This document shows, piece after piece, positions 16,132 through 24,688 of a stretch of 34,523 nucleotides of DNA (positions are counted from its first letter, which is position 1; each line of letters starts with the position of its first letter). The notes beneath the pieces are model-generated. The model was given only the letters and a program-made list of their open reading frames with translations, did not search any database and was not told the origin of the DNA. Position numbers and translations under genes: made by a program. Source of the stretch: Ruminococcus sp. GTDB lineage: Bacteria > Bacillota > Clostridia > Oscillospirales > Ruminococcaceae. The stretch covers positions 1 through 34,523 of the forward strand of contig JAFSBM010000078.1 in assembly GCA_017437285.1 (NCBI GenBank), given 5' to 3'.

Positions 16132-17340
16132 ATGTTTGAGCGAAGAAATTTAGGTTTTAAATTGCATGATTTGTTGTTTTTCATCTTAATAGTTTTTTCA
16201 TTCTATTTTACAAGAAATATTTTATGCAGTTTAATGATGATTCTGTTTTTTGGATATACATTTCTTAGAATGATAAAAGAAAACCACAAAATGATAATTC
16301 CTAGACCATGCATAGAATTATTAATATTTATTTTATATGGAGCTGGAAATATTATTTTAAGTAACGTTTTATACAAAAACGTAGCACAAAAGATGGTTAT
16401 TTCAATTTCGTTAAACTGGTTAATGATTTTAGCAATTGTTCAATATATATACATGAAAAAAGATGTTTTTAAAATTTTGAAAATGTTTGAAATAAGCATC
16501 TTTATTATTGACCTTATTGTAATTGTCCTTTCACTTGGTACGATAACAGAAGGTCGCTTGGCAAGTGGAACAAATATAAACTCGAATATGCTTTCAATGT
16601 TATGTGTTTATGGGATTATATTAACACTTTTTTTTCATAAAAAAGGCGAAATGACCGATAAGGCATATTGGTTTAGACTTATATTATACAGTATATCAAT
16701 ATTATTATCCGGTTCACGAAAAGGATTAATAATGACTGTAATAGCATTTTTTATAATTAATATAGAAGGTAAAAAAAAGAAAATCATAAAAACACTTTTA
16801 GCTTCTTTAGGAATAGCTATGGTTGTATATATATTGATTATGTATATTCCTGTTTTATATAATATAATCGGTGTTAGAGTAGAAAATCTAATAATATTGC
16901 TCACTGAAGGATCTACAGATGAAGGATCGCTTAAAAGCCGACAAACACTGGTACAGATAGCTATGGAGTATATAAAACAAAAGCCATGGACTGGTTATGG
17001 TTATGATTGTTTTAAAATGGTTTCTGGTACAGGTGGCAGTGGTAAGGTCGGTGTAGGTGAAGTTGGATATTATTCGCATAATAACTACATAGAATTGTTA
17101 TTTGGTGGTGGAATTATTGGCTTAATTCTTTATTATCTACCAATGCTATATCTTGTTATTAATTTAATAAAATTGCAAAAAAAAGATGATTGTATAGTTT
17201 ATATTCTTGCTATCATGATTTCGAAACTTGCTATAGAATATGCATATGTTTCGTATTATAATCGTTTAGATGCATATATTTTAGCTATAATTATTGGATG
17301 CTATTTTGTTGTTCGAGAAAAGAAAACTATAGTTGAGTAA
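16132..17340 (+). CDS. Wzy-type O-antigen/exopolysaccharide polymerase
   Basis: 402 residues, almost entirely membrane: about eleven hydrophobic helices, with a larger outward loop at about residues 250-315 containing the family's LKSRQTLVQIAMEYIKQKPW and the YYSHNNYIELLFGGGIIGLI segment typical of Wzy_C/O-antigen ligase proteins. It starts at the base after the previous stop codon, with AGAGGGACGG in the end of that gene as ribosome site. Wzy polymerases join lipid-linked repeat units outside the membrane after the flippase. Ligase WaaL has similar motifs, but a Gram-positive cluster with a flippase makes polymerase the better reading. Confidence 0.85.
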   Translation: MFERRNLGFKLHDLLFFILIVFSFYFTRNILCSLMMILFFGYTFLRMIKENHKMIIPRPCIELLIFILYGAGNIILSNVLYKNVAQKMVISISLNWLMILAIVQYIYMKKDVFKILKMFEISIFIIDLIVIVLSLGTITEGRLASGTNINSNMLSMLCVYGIILTLFFHKKGEMTDKAYWFRLILYSISILLSGSRKGLIMTVIAFFIINIEGKKKKIIKTLLASLGIAMVVYILIMYIPVLYNIIGVRVENLIILLTEGSTDEGSLKSRQTLVQIAMEYIKQKPWTGYGYDCFKMVSGTGGSGKVGVGEVGYYSHNNYIELLFGGGIIGLILYYLPMLYLVINLIKLQKKDDCIVYILAIMISKLAIEYAYVSYYNRLDAYILAIIIGCYFVVREKKTIVE

Positions 17341-17543
17341 TTAAATATTAGTATAAGCAAATATCAATTTTAATAAAGAAGAATAATATTAAGTTTTTAC
17401 ATGAAAAATAAATCAAAAAACAAAGATAGATTTAACAAGATTTGTAACGAAAATGTCTGATAGTCTGAATATTACGGGAAAGAGAGACGTTGAGCAGTTT
17501 AATTGCGTTGACAATCAAAAATTGAAGTGAAGGAGACCTCTAT

Positions 17544-18449
17544 ATGCCATCAATAAAAAAACTCATTAAGAATCCTGCTAAAGTAGTCTATATTTTAGAT
17601 AAAATTGGGGTTAGTAAAATAATACCAGATAGTGCGTATTTGAAATTAAAGTATAAAGCTAATTTTGAAAAAAAATTGAACATAAAAACTCCTCGAACTT
17701 ATAATGAAAAACTTCAATGGTTAAAGTTATATGACCGTAAGCACGAATATACTGAAATGGTTGATAAATATGAGGTCAAGAAATATGTTGAGCGTCGAAT
17801 TGGTAAGGAGTATATTATTCCAACTTTAGGTGTTTGGGATTGTGTTGAAGATATTGATTTTTCTTCTTTGCCAAATCAATTTGTTTTAAAATGCACACAC
17901 GACAGCGGTGGATTAATCATTTGTAATGATAAATCAAAACTTAATATCGAACAAGCAAAGTCAAAATTAAAAAAAGCATTAAAAAATAAATTCTATATCT
18001 ACGGCAGGGAATGGCCTTACAAAAATGTTAAGCCACGCATAATTGCTGAAAAGTATATGGAGGATTCAACAACTGGTGAATTGAGAGATTATAAGTTTTT
18101 CTGTTTCAATGGTGTTGCCAAGGCTTTATTTATTGCAACAGATCGACAAAAAGCAGATGAAGAAGTAAAATTTGATTTTTTTAATATGGAGTTTGAACAT
18201 CTTGATTTTCGTCAGGGACATCCAAATTCAAAAAAGCAAATATTTAAACCAATAACCTTTGATTTGATGAAAAAAATGGCTGAAAAACTTTCAGAAGGGA
18301 TTCCACAAGTTCGAGTGGATTTTTATGAAGTTGATGGAAAAATGTATTTTGGAGAAATTACTTTTTTTCATCATAATGGTTTAGTTCCATTTGAGCCAGA
18401 AGAATGGGATCTAACATTTGGCAGTTGGATTAATTTGCCTCAAAAATAA
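17544..18449 (+). CDS. TupA-like ATP-grasp protein, second copy
   Basis: 301 residues behind GAAGGAGA. Same family and layout as the protein at 13131: TPRTYNEKLQWLKLYDR, QFVLKCTHDSGGLIIC (nucleotide-binding lysine), YKFFCFNGVAKALF, and the metal-binding end VRVDFYEVDGKMYFGEITFF. The two copies are clearly divergent, so they are unlikely to be a recent duplication and may add different groups. A 203-base AT-rich gap with no recognisable gene precedes it. Confidence 0.84.
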   Translation: MPSIKKLIKNPAKVVYILDKIGVSKIIPDSAYLKLKYKANFEKKLNIKTPRTYNEKLQWLKLYDRKHEYTEMVDKYEVKKYVERRIGKEYIIPTLGVWDCVEDIDFSSLPNQFVLKCTHDSGGLIICNDKSKLNIEQAKSKLKKALKNKFYIYGREWPYKNVKPRIIAEKYMEDSTTGELRDYKFFCFNGVAKALFIATDRQKADEEVKFDFFNMEFEHLDFRQGHPNSKKQIFKPITFDLMKKMAEKLSEGIPQVRVDFYEVDGKMYFGEITFFHHNGLVPFEPEEWDLTFGSWINLPQK

Positions 18450-18471
18450 TTTATAATAAGGATTTTTATTT

Positions 18472-19533
18472 ATGAAATGTGGAATAGTAACTGTATATAA
18501 TAGTGAGAATTGTGGAAGTTTTCTACAAGCTTATGCTTTATCCCGAACTCTTCAGAAAAAAAATCATGAAGTAGTTTTTATACGACAAAATTTTAAGGAC
18601 CATTCAGTTTCACCTAGAAACAGATTGAAAATGTTGGTAAAAACCGCATTGAGAGGAAATTTTTCTGGAGTGAAACGCTTAAAACAAAAACATTTTGCAT
18701 TTATGGATGCATGCAAAAAATTAAAAATAGTTGATAAATATGATGATGTTTCTTGTTTTATTTTAGGTAGTGATGTTATATGGGATATAACCGTTCCTTT
18801 TTTTCTAAATCACTATCCATTTTTCTGGGGTACTCAATTTAAGAATAAAAAAACAATTTCATATGCTGCGTCTTTAGGATCTGCCGACGAAACCGATGTG
18901 AAGAATACTTCTTTTATTCCGATTGCTTTAAATAATATTAATACGATAAGTGTGCGAGATGAAACTTCTAGACGTTCACTTAAGCCTTTTTGTAAAAAAG
19001 AAATTCAAGTTGTATGTGATCCAACATACCTACTGAACAAAAAAGAATATGATGATATCGCTAAACCACTTGATTTGAGTGATTTTATATTTTTATATTA
19101 TTATGGAAATGTAGAAAAAGATTATGAAGCGATAATTAAATTGATTGCCCAAAAAGAAAGTCTTAAAATTGTAACATTTGGAAATGGAAATCAATGGTGT
19201 GATATAAATCTCGCTTATGATCCGTTATTATTTTTATCAATATATGATAAGGCCAAATACATAATTACTAACACTTTTCATGGGACAGTCTTTGCAACAA
19301 TATACGAGAAGAAATTTGTTGTTATTAAAAATGAAAAAACCAAAATTATAGATGTTTTGAAAATGTGCGGATTATCCAATAAAATGACACAAAGATCTGA
19401 TGATATTATATCAATTCTTCATTCGGATTTTGATTATGAAACTACTCGTTGCAATATTGAAGCCGAACGAAAAAAAGCTTTTTTATTTATAAATGAGGCA
19501 CTTATGGGAAGTGATACAAATGGTAAAATCTAG
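18472..19533 (+). CDS. Polysaccharide pyruvyl transferase family protein
   Basis: 353 residues. Family marks in order: KCGIVTVYNSENCGSFLQAY at the start, LGSDVIWD (about residues 97-104), SYAASLGSAD, ISVRDETSRRSL, VCDPTYLLNKKEY, and ITNTFHGTVFATIYEKKFV near the C-terminus, where the histidine belongs to the GT-B-like active site. Members such as CsaB and WcaK move pyruvate from phosphoenolpyruvate onto a sugar as a ketal, making the polymer acidic. It acts in the cytoplasm on the lipid-linked unit. The ribosome site AAGGA is modest. Its 3' end overlaps the flippase gene by 14 bases if the latter starts at 19520. Confidence 0.86.
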   Translation: MKCGIVTVYNSENCGSFLQAYALSRTLQKKNHEVVFIRQNFKDHSVSPRNRLKMLVKTALRGNFSGVKRLKQKHFAFMDACKKLKIVDKYDDVSCFILGSDVIWDITVPFFLNHYPFFWGTQFKNKKTISYAASLGSADETDVKNTSFIPIALNNINTISVRDETSRRSLKPFCKKEIQVVCDPTYLLNKKEYDDIAKPLDLSDFIFLYYYGNVEKDYEAIIKLIAQKESLKIVTFGNGNQWCDINLAYDPLLFLSIYDKAKYIITNTFHGTVFATIYEKKFVVIKNEKTKIIDVLKMCGLSNKMTQRSDDIISILHSDFDYETTRCNIEAERKKAFLFINEALMGSDTNGKI

Positions 19534-21022
19534 AGGAGGAGTTTTAAAACTGAATTTTATAACCAGCTTTATACAAGAATTAATTATAGTTGTATTTGGT
19601 ATGGTTTTTCCTAGAATTATATTGTTATTTTTTGGTTCAACATATAATGGTTTATTAAATTCTGTTGCAAACTTTCTAGCATTTTCAGTTGTATTAAGAG
19701 CTGGACTTGGTAATGTTACTAATGTTGCACTTTACAAGCCGTTAGCAGAAGGAAACTTCGATAAAATTAGTAGTATTATGGTAGCAACCAATAAATTTAT
19801 GAGAAAAGTTGGATATTTGTTAGCTGCAATTATTTTAGGTTTTGCATTTATTTATCCTTTCTTAGTTTTAGATGAATTTAACTATTGGTTTTCATTTTCA
19901 TTAATTTTAATTGTTGGTGCTGCTTCTTGGATTGAAAATATGTTTTCAATTAAATATAAAATATTACTTCAAGCAGATCAAAAATATTATATTCAAACTA
20001 TAGTTACAATTGTTGCGTATGTTTTGTCTAATGTTTTGGGTATCATATTAACAATTTCAGGGTTTGGTATTCATATTGTAAGAGTAGGTATGTTAATAGG
20101 ATTGATGACTACACCTTTTATGTTAAAACTATATGTAGAACATCATTATGAAATAAATTGGACTGCCAAACCCGATGATGAAGCAATAAAGTCCCGCTGG
20201 AATGCTTTTGCTCAGCAATTGGCATCTATAGCTAACAATAACGTTTCTACTATATTGATTACAATCATTTTTCCACTAAAGGAACTGTCTGTTTACACTA
20301 TATACTACATGGTAGTAAAAAATGTTAATCAGTTACTTACAACTTCTTTTGTTGGAATTCGTTCTACTTTTGGTAATATGTATGCTCAAGGAGAGGTTGA
20401 AATACTAAAAAAACGATTTAAAGATTTTGAGTGGTTAGTATTTGCTGGTGGAGCTATTTTATACAGTGTGACAGCTATATTGCTTACACCTTTTGTTCGC
20501 TTATATACAAGCGGAATAACAGACGTTGACTATAATCGTTATTGGTTTGGTTTATTATTAGTTCTTTCAGGTTATTTATATGTAACAAGAATTCCATATC
20601 AAATGATAGTTGAAGCATTAGGTTTATTTAAACAAACTAGAAATAGTGCAATTATGGAAATTGTAATAAATATTGTTATTTCTATAATCTGTACACCTTT
20701 TTTTAGATTAAATGGAATTATAATAGGAACTTTAGTAGGTGGTATACTACGAACTTTTAATTTGATTTTGGTGTGTAATAGAGAGATTATGCATTTTTCT
20801 TTGTGGTTAATTATAAAAAATTATATTATTTATCTTGGATTTAGTTCTTCTTGGGTTTTATTATCGTCAATTATTATAAAAACTAATTGTGCGAATTTTG
20901 GAGAATTAATTGTAATAGCTATTCCAGTTGTGTTAATTACATCTATCGTTGTTATAATTGCAAGTATTATATTTAATCGAAAACAATTAATATCTTTTTC
21001 AAGATATTTACGTAAAAAATGA
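19520..21022 (+). CDS. Wzx-type polysaccharide flippase (MATE/MVF superfamily)
   Basis: 500 residues from the ATG at 19520 (GGGAAG upstream). An in-frame ATG at 19493 would lie deeper inside the previous gene. A strong GAGGAGG at 19533-19539 followed by CTG at 19550 leaves some doubt about the start. About 12-14 membrane helices run evenly along the protein (LIIVVFGMVFPRIILLFFGS, VGYLLAAIILGFAFIYPFLV, FRLNGIIIGTLVGGI and others), as in polysaccharide transporters. It should flip the completed undecaprenyl-linked repeat unit across the membrane for the Wzy-like polymerase encoded upstream. No motif identifies the substrate. Confidence 0.88.
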   Translation: MVKSRGGVLKLNFITSFIQELIIVVFGMVFPRIILLFFGSTYNGLLNSVANFLAFSVVLRAGLGNVTNVALYKPLAEGNFDKISSIMVATNKFMRKVGYLLAAIILGFAFIYPFLVLDEFNYWFSFSLILIVGAASWIENMFSIKYKILLQADQKYYIQTIVTIVAYVLSNVLGIILTISGFGIHIVRVGMLIGLMTTPFMLKLYVEHHYEINWTAKPDDEAIKSRWNAFAQQLASIANNNVSTILITIIFPLKELSVYTIYYMVVKNVNQLLTTSFVGIRSTFGNMYAQGEVEILKKRFKDFEWLVFAGGAILYSVTAILLTPFVRLYTSGITDVDYNRYWFGLLLVLSGYLYVTRIPYQMIVEALGLFKQTRNSAIMEIVINIVISIICTPFFRLNGIIIGTLVGGILRTFNLILVCNREIMHFSLWLIIKNYIIYLGFSSSWVLLSSIIIKTNCANFGELIVIAIPVVLITSIVVIIASIIFNRKQLISFSRYLRKK

Positions 21023-21046
21023 TTAATTTTGTAAAGAGGTCATAAA

Positions 21047-21925
21047 ATGGTTATACAAGAAAATGTTTGTCTTGCAAATAAGACAACTATGAAAATTGGT
21101 GGTAATGTAAAATTATTCTACGTGCCTGAAACGGAAAACGAATTAATTGATATTGCACAAACAATATATGATTCCAATGAACGTTTACTTATTTTATCAG
21201 GTGGTTCAAATTTACTTATTAATGATGAGAAGTGTTTTGAAAAAGTAATTTATATGAGTTCTGCATGTTTAGAAATGAAAGAATTAGATAATAATAAATT
21301 TTATATAGGTGCATCCAATCGGATTCAAAAGGTAATTTCTTTTGTAAATGCACGTAACCATGGCGGTTTTGAAAGTTTAATTGGATTGCCTGCTATGTTT
21401 GGTGGAATTATCTATATGAATGCTGGAATTGGTGGTAAAGGAAATTCTTTATTCACAATAAGCGATTTTATTGACTCCGTAAAAGTATGGGATTTATACG
21501 AAAAAAAGCTTATGGAATTACCTGTAGAGCATTGTGAATTTTCGCATCGTCACTCAATTTTTCATAATCAACGATACGTGATTCTTGGAGCTACTATTCA
21601 ATGTAAGAAAATAAGTTGTGAAGAATCAAAAAAAATTAAAACAGAACGAATTAAGTTTTGTAGAGAAAAATTTGAATATGGTAATGGGTGTTTTGGAACT
21701 TGTTTTTCAGTTGCAAATTATAAAATTTTAAAAATGGTTTCTTCATATGATAAATTTAGAAAAATTGGTAAAGGAAGAGTAACTTTTGGTGAAAACAATT
21801 CCAATTGGTTAGTTAATCATGGTAGCGGTACTTATAAAGATGCAATTAAATTAATTAATACTTGTAAGTTGTTACATCGAGTTTGCAAAAAAAATATAAA
21901 ATGTGAAGTTATCATTTGGGATTAA
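21047..21925 (+). CDS. MurB-like FAD-dependent reductase, divergent paralogue in the polysaccharide cluster
   Basis: 292 residues, near full length for MurB. The FAD-binding parts are clear: NKTTMKIGGNVKLFY, LILSGGSNLLIND, GLPAMFGGIIYMNAGIGG, EFSHRHSIFHNQRYVILGAT (the conserved active-site arginine), and a final EVII carrying the glutamate. The catalytic serine segment, normally SAGSxFK, reads GCFGTCF, so the proton-donor serine appears to be threonine, and the usual NP after it is missing. Housekeeping MurB reduces UDP-GlcNAc-enolpyruvate to UDP-MurNAc. This copy shares the AT-rich composition of the surrounding glycosyltransferases and ends their operon, so it probably serves the polysaccharide, perhaps making a lactyl-ether sugar. 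Confidence 0.8.
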   Translation: MVIQENVCLANKTTMKIGGNVKLFYVPETENELIDIAQTIYDSNERLLILSGGSNLLINDEKCFEKVIYMSSACLEMKELDNNKFYIGASNRIQKVISFVNARNHGGFESLIGLPAMFGGIIYMNAGIGGKGNSLFTISDFIDSVKVWDLYEKKLMELPVEHCEFSHRHSIFHNQRYVILGATIQCKKISCEESKKIKTERIKFCREKFEYGNGCFGTCFSVANYKILKMVSSYDKFRKIGKGRVTFGENNSNWLVNHGSGTYKDAIKLINTCKLLHRVCKKNIKCEVIIWD

Positions 21926-22018
21926 GAAGAGTATATATTACGATTTTTGTTATTTACATTAAAAAAATATTTATAAATCTGTTTGCAAAGTTGGATGAAA
22001 AAAACAAAGAAGTAATAC

Positions 22019-22049
22019 ACCCAATACCGCCATAACGGCGGTATTGGGT
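22019..22049. terminator. Hairpin closing the polysaccharide operon
   Basis: CCCAATACCGCC (22020-22031) pairs perfectly with GGCGGTATTGGG (22037-22048) around five bases, and A22019/T22049 extend it. The following TTAATAAA is only a weak T-tract, so termination strength is uncertain. Confidence 0.65.
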
Positions 22050-22057
22050 TAATAAAC

Positions 22058-22124
22058 GGAGGTTAAATCTTTATGACAAATATCAGTTGCTATGTTTATG
22101 AATCCTGCAACTGATATTTGTCAT
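22058..22124 (+). promoter_or_regulatory. Short leader ORF inside a perfect 18-bp inverted repeat
   Basis: GGAGG (22058-22062) stands 10 bases before ATG 22073, which opens a 13-codon frame (MTNISCYVYESCN) ending at 22114. The first 18 bases of this frame (22073-22090) are the exact complement of 22107-22124, with a 16-base loop. A U-rich GTTCTTTTAT follows. This looks like a translated attenuator or leader hairpin, but no downstream partner gene is certain: the serine recombinase promoter lies after it. Confidence 0.5.
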
Positions 22125-22158
22125 GTTCTTTTATAGGTGATATTTTTCTGTACAACTC

Positions 22159-22187
22159 TTGACCTCCTCAGAAATATCTGCTATAAT
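22159..22187 (+). promoter_or_regulatory. Sigma-A promoter of the serine recombinase gene
   Basis: TTGACC (22159-22164), 17 bases, TATAAT (22182-22187). It lies about 50 bases before the recombinase ATG. Confidence 0.8.
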
Positions 22188-22236
22188 TTAATAAAGTAAA
22201 CCAATGCAGATACATTGAAATCCAAGAGGTGATACA

Positions 22237-23700
22237 ATGAAAGAATACTGTATGTACCTGCGAAAATCAAGAGCAGACGTTGAAGCGGAAGCACGTGGAG
22301 AGGGGGAAACCCTCTCCCGTCATCAGAATATGCTTATGGAGCTTGCAAAACGTCAGAAGCTGAATATTGTGAAGATTTACAAGGAGATAGTCAGCGGCGA
22401 CAGCATCGCTGCCCGTCCTCAGATGCAGGCATTGCTTTCAGATGTGACCCAGGGCAAATATGCAGGTGTGCTTGTAGTTGAGATAGAACGTCTTGCAAGA
22501 GGCGACACCATAGATCAGGGTATAGTCGCACAGGCGTTCCGAGAATCTTCAACAAAGATTGTTACACCGACAAAAACTTATGATCCCGATAACGAGTTTG
22601 ACGAGGAATACTTTGAGTTTTCGCTGTTTATGAGCCGACGTGAGTACAAGACAATCAAGCGTCGTATGCAGGCGGGCAGGCTTGCTTCAATTAAAGAGGG
22701 GAACTACATAAGCACTACAGCACCCTATGGCTATAGGAAAGTCAATCCTGAGCCGAAAGTTCATACACTTGAAATTGTTCCTGAAGAAGCTGAAATAGTC
22801 AGGCTGATATATAAGCTGTATCTTGAAGGACACGGTGCAAAATTTATTGCCAACGAGCTTAATCGCATGGGGATAAGTCCGCAGAAAAGTCAATACTGGG
22901 AATATCCGAGTGTTAAAAAAATACTTGCAAATCCTCTGTATTGCGGAAAAGTTGGCTGGAAAACCAAATCAAACGGTGATACGTTGTACAAGGGACTCCA
23001 TGAGCCTATAGTCAGCGAGGAAATCTTCAATGCTGTTCAGGATAAGAAAAAAACAAATCCTGCTGCACAGCTTCACCCTAATGATACATTGCTGAACTAC
23101 TACCACAATATTCTCTATTGTAAAAACTGCGGACATCAGTTAAGACGCAGAGTAATTGCCAACAGCGGTCATGAGTATATGCTGTGTACTCATAGGGAAT
23201 GTCGTGGAAAGATTGTAAGCTCTACAATTGAAGCTGTTGACGAAGCTGCGATTTCGGCTTTCCGCTATCGTATAAAGCAGCTTGAAAAGCTGAAAAGAAG
23301 CGGTAAAACAGAGTTTAAAAATGAACCCGACAAAAAAGCTCCGCTGATTGCAGAGCTTGAAAAATCAAAACGTCAGCTATCAAGGCTGTACGATTTGCTG
23401 GAGCAGGAGATATATGACATTAATACTTTCCTTGAACGCTCAAAAGTTGTCAACGAGAAGATACATTCTCTTGAAGCAGCAATAAAGGAAATTGACAGCG
23501 AACAAAAGATACCACAGCTTCCGCCTGACGAAGCTATCAGACGGCTTGAATATGTAATTGAGAATTTTGCAGATTCCAATCCCGAAGAAAAAAACAGGCT
23601 TCTTCACACAGTTGTCAGAAAACTGTACTATCATAAAACTCAAAAAATGTGTAAAAATAAAACGGATTCAGACCTTACTTTGAATGCGGATTTTTTATAG
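22237..23700 (+). CDS. Large serine recombinase (site-specific integrase/resolvase family)
   Basis: 487 residues. N-terminal catalytic domain with the nucleophile in YLRKSRAD (Ser11), GDSIAARPQMQALLSDV, and VLVVEIERLARGD. The long helix follows (RREYKTIKRRMQAGRLAS). The recombinase domain has APYGYRK, VRLIYKLYL and YPSVKKILANPLYCGKV. A zinc ribbon shows CKNCGHQLRRR with a later CTHREC. A coiled coil lies at about 340-430. Such proteins integrate or excise phages and conjugative elements at att sites. No excisionase, capsid or transfer genes are visible here, so it is either a solitary remnant or serves an unrecognised local element. It has its own promoter and AGAGGTGAT ribosome site. Confidence 0.93.
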   Translation: MKEYCMYLRKSRADVEAEARGEGETLSRHQNMLMELAKRQKLNIVKIYKEIVSGDSIAARPQMQALLSDVTQGKYAGVLVVEIERLARGDTIDQGIVAQAFRESSTKIVTPTKTYDPDNEFDEEYFEFSLFMSRREYKTIKRRMQAGRLASIKEGNYISTTAPYGYRKVNPEPKVHTLEIVPEEAEIVRLIYKLYLEGHGAKFIANELNRMGISPQKSQYWEYPSVKKILANPLYCGKVGWKTKSNGDTLYKGLHEPIVSEEIFNAVQDKKKTNPAAQLHPNDTLLNYYHNILYCKNCGHQLRRRVIANSGHEYMLCTHRECRGKIVSSTIEAVDEAAISAFRYRIKQLEKLKRSGKTEFKNEPDKKAPLIAELEKSKRQLSRLYDLLEQEIYDINTFLERSKVVNEKIHSLEAAIKEIDSEQKIPQLPPDEAIRRLEYVIENFADSNPEEKNRLLHTVVRKLYYHKTQKMCKNKTDSDLTLNADFL

Positions 23701-23772
23701 AATATATGTACAACAAGGATATTATAATCAATGCCGTTTATCATAAAATATGTACGTGAAAATGGTTTATCC

Positions 23773-23801
23773 TTTACAAGAAAGTTTAAGTATGATATAA
23801 T
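23773..23801 (+). promoter_or_regulatory. Sigma-A promoter before the small-gene array
   Basis: TTTACA (23773-23778), 17 bases, TATAAT (23796-23801). Transcription would start near 23808, inside the 23-bp repeat, about 50 bases before the hydrolase gene. Confidence 0.75.
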
Positions 23802-23805
23802 ATGC

Positions 23806-23828
23806 TTAAAGGACATCTCTAAAGAAAT
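23806..23828 (+). repeat. 23-bp direct repeat, left copy (MITE-end-like)
   Basis: TTAAAGGACATCTCTAAAG plus AAAT matches 28348-28370 at 22 of 23 positions in the same orientation. Its centre is the terminal sequence of the 159-bp MITE family. The two copies bracket the nine-gene array. Confidence 0.75.
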
Positions 23829-23855
23829 ATAAATGATAATTAACGAGGACTTAAA

Positions 23856-24617
23856 ATGAGTTACTTTATTTTTGAAAATAAAAAGATATATTATAGCGAA
23901 TGTGGTACAGGCAGACCTTTGCTGTTTCTTCACGGAAATACTGCTTCCTCGAATATGTATGCACAGATTGCGGACAGATATAAGCAGGATTTTAATGTAA
24001 TATTATTGGATTTCTTAGGACATGGAAAATCAGACAGATTAAATGAATTCCCTATTGATTTGTGGTTTTATGAAGCCATACAGGTTATAGCTTTCCTGAA
24101 AGAGAAAAAATATACAGATGTAAATATAATAGGCAGCAGCGGTGGTGCAATGGTTGCACTTAATGTTGCGTTAGAAGCCCCAGAACTTGTTAGCAAAGTA
24201 ATTGCTGATAGTTTCGAGGGGGAGAAGCCGAATAAAATATTTACTAAAAATTTATTGACAGATAGAGCTAATGCCAAAGCAGATAATAATGCACGAATGT
24301 TTTATTCGTATATGCATGGTTCAGATTGGAAACAGATAGTGGATAATGACACAGCTGTAATTATACGACACGAAAAAGAAATAGGACGTTTTTTTCATAA
24401 GTCATTGAATTTGCTTAAAGCGGATATTCTGTTGACTGGTAGCAAGAAAGATGAATTTATGTCTGCTGTAGCTGAAAATTATCTTGAAAACACTTACAAG
24501 GATATGATACAGAAGATAGGTCACGGTAAAATTCATTTATTCAATTCAGGTGGTCATCCTGCTATGATTACAAATCAGGATGAATTTTATAAAATAAGCA
24601 GAGATTTTTTGCTGTGA
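23856..24617 (+). CDS. Alpha/beta-fold hydrolase
   Basis: 253 residues, a full-length small hydrolase. It shows the oxyanion-region LLFLHGNTASS, VILLDFLGHGKSDR, the nucleophile elbow IIGSSGGAMVALN (G-x-S-x-G) and a C-terminal histidine in NSGGHPAM. No signal peptide is present, so it should be cytoplasmic. The substrate is unknown; family members include esterases, peptidases and ring-cleavage hydrolases. It is the first gene after the TATAAT promoter and is followed by a 71-base gap. Confidence 0.88.
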   Translation: MSYFIFENKKIYYSECGTGRPLLFLHGNTASSNMYAQIADRYKQDFNVILLDFLGHGKSDRLNEFPIDLWFYEAIQVIAFLKEKKYTDVNIIGSSGGAMVALNVALEAPELVSKVIADSFEGEKPNKIFTKNLLTDRANAKADNNARMFYSYMHGSDWKQIVDNDTAVIIRHEKEIGRFFHKSLNLLKADILLTGSKKDEFMSAVAENYLENTYKDMIQKIGHGKIHLFNSGGHPAMITNQDEFYKISRDFLL

Positions 24618-24688
24618 AGTTTTTTCATGCAGTATAAACTTACAGTCTTAATGTTGCAATTTTTTAAATTTGAAAGGGTTGATTAGAT

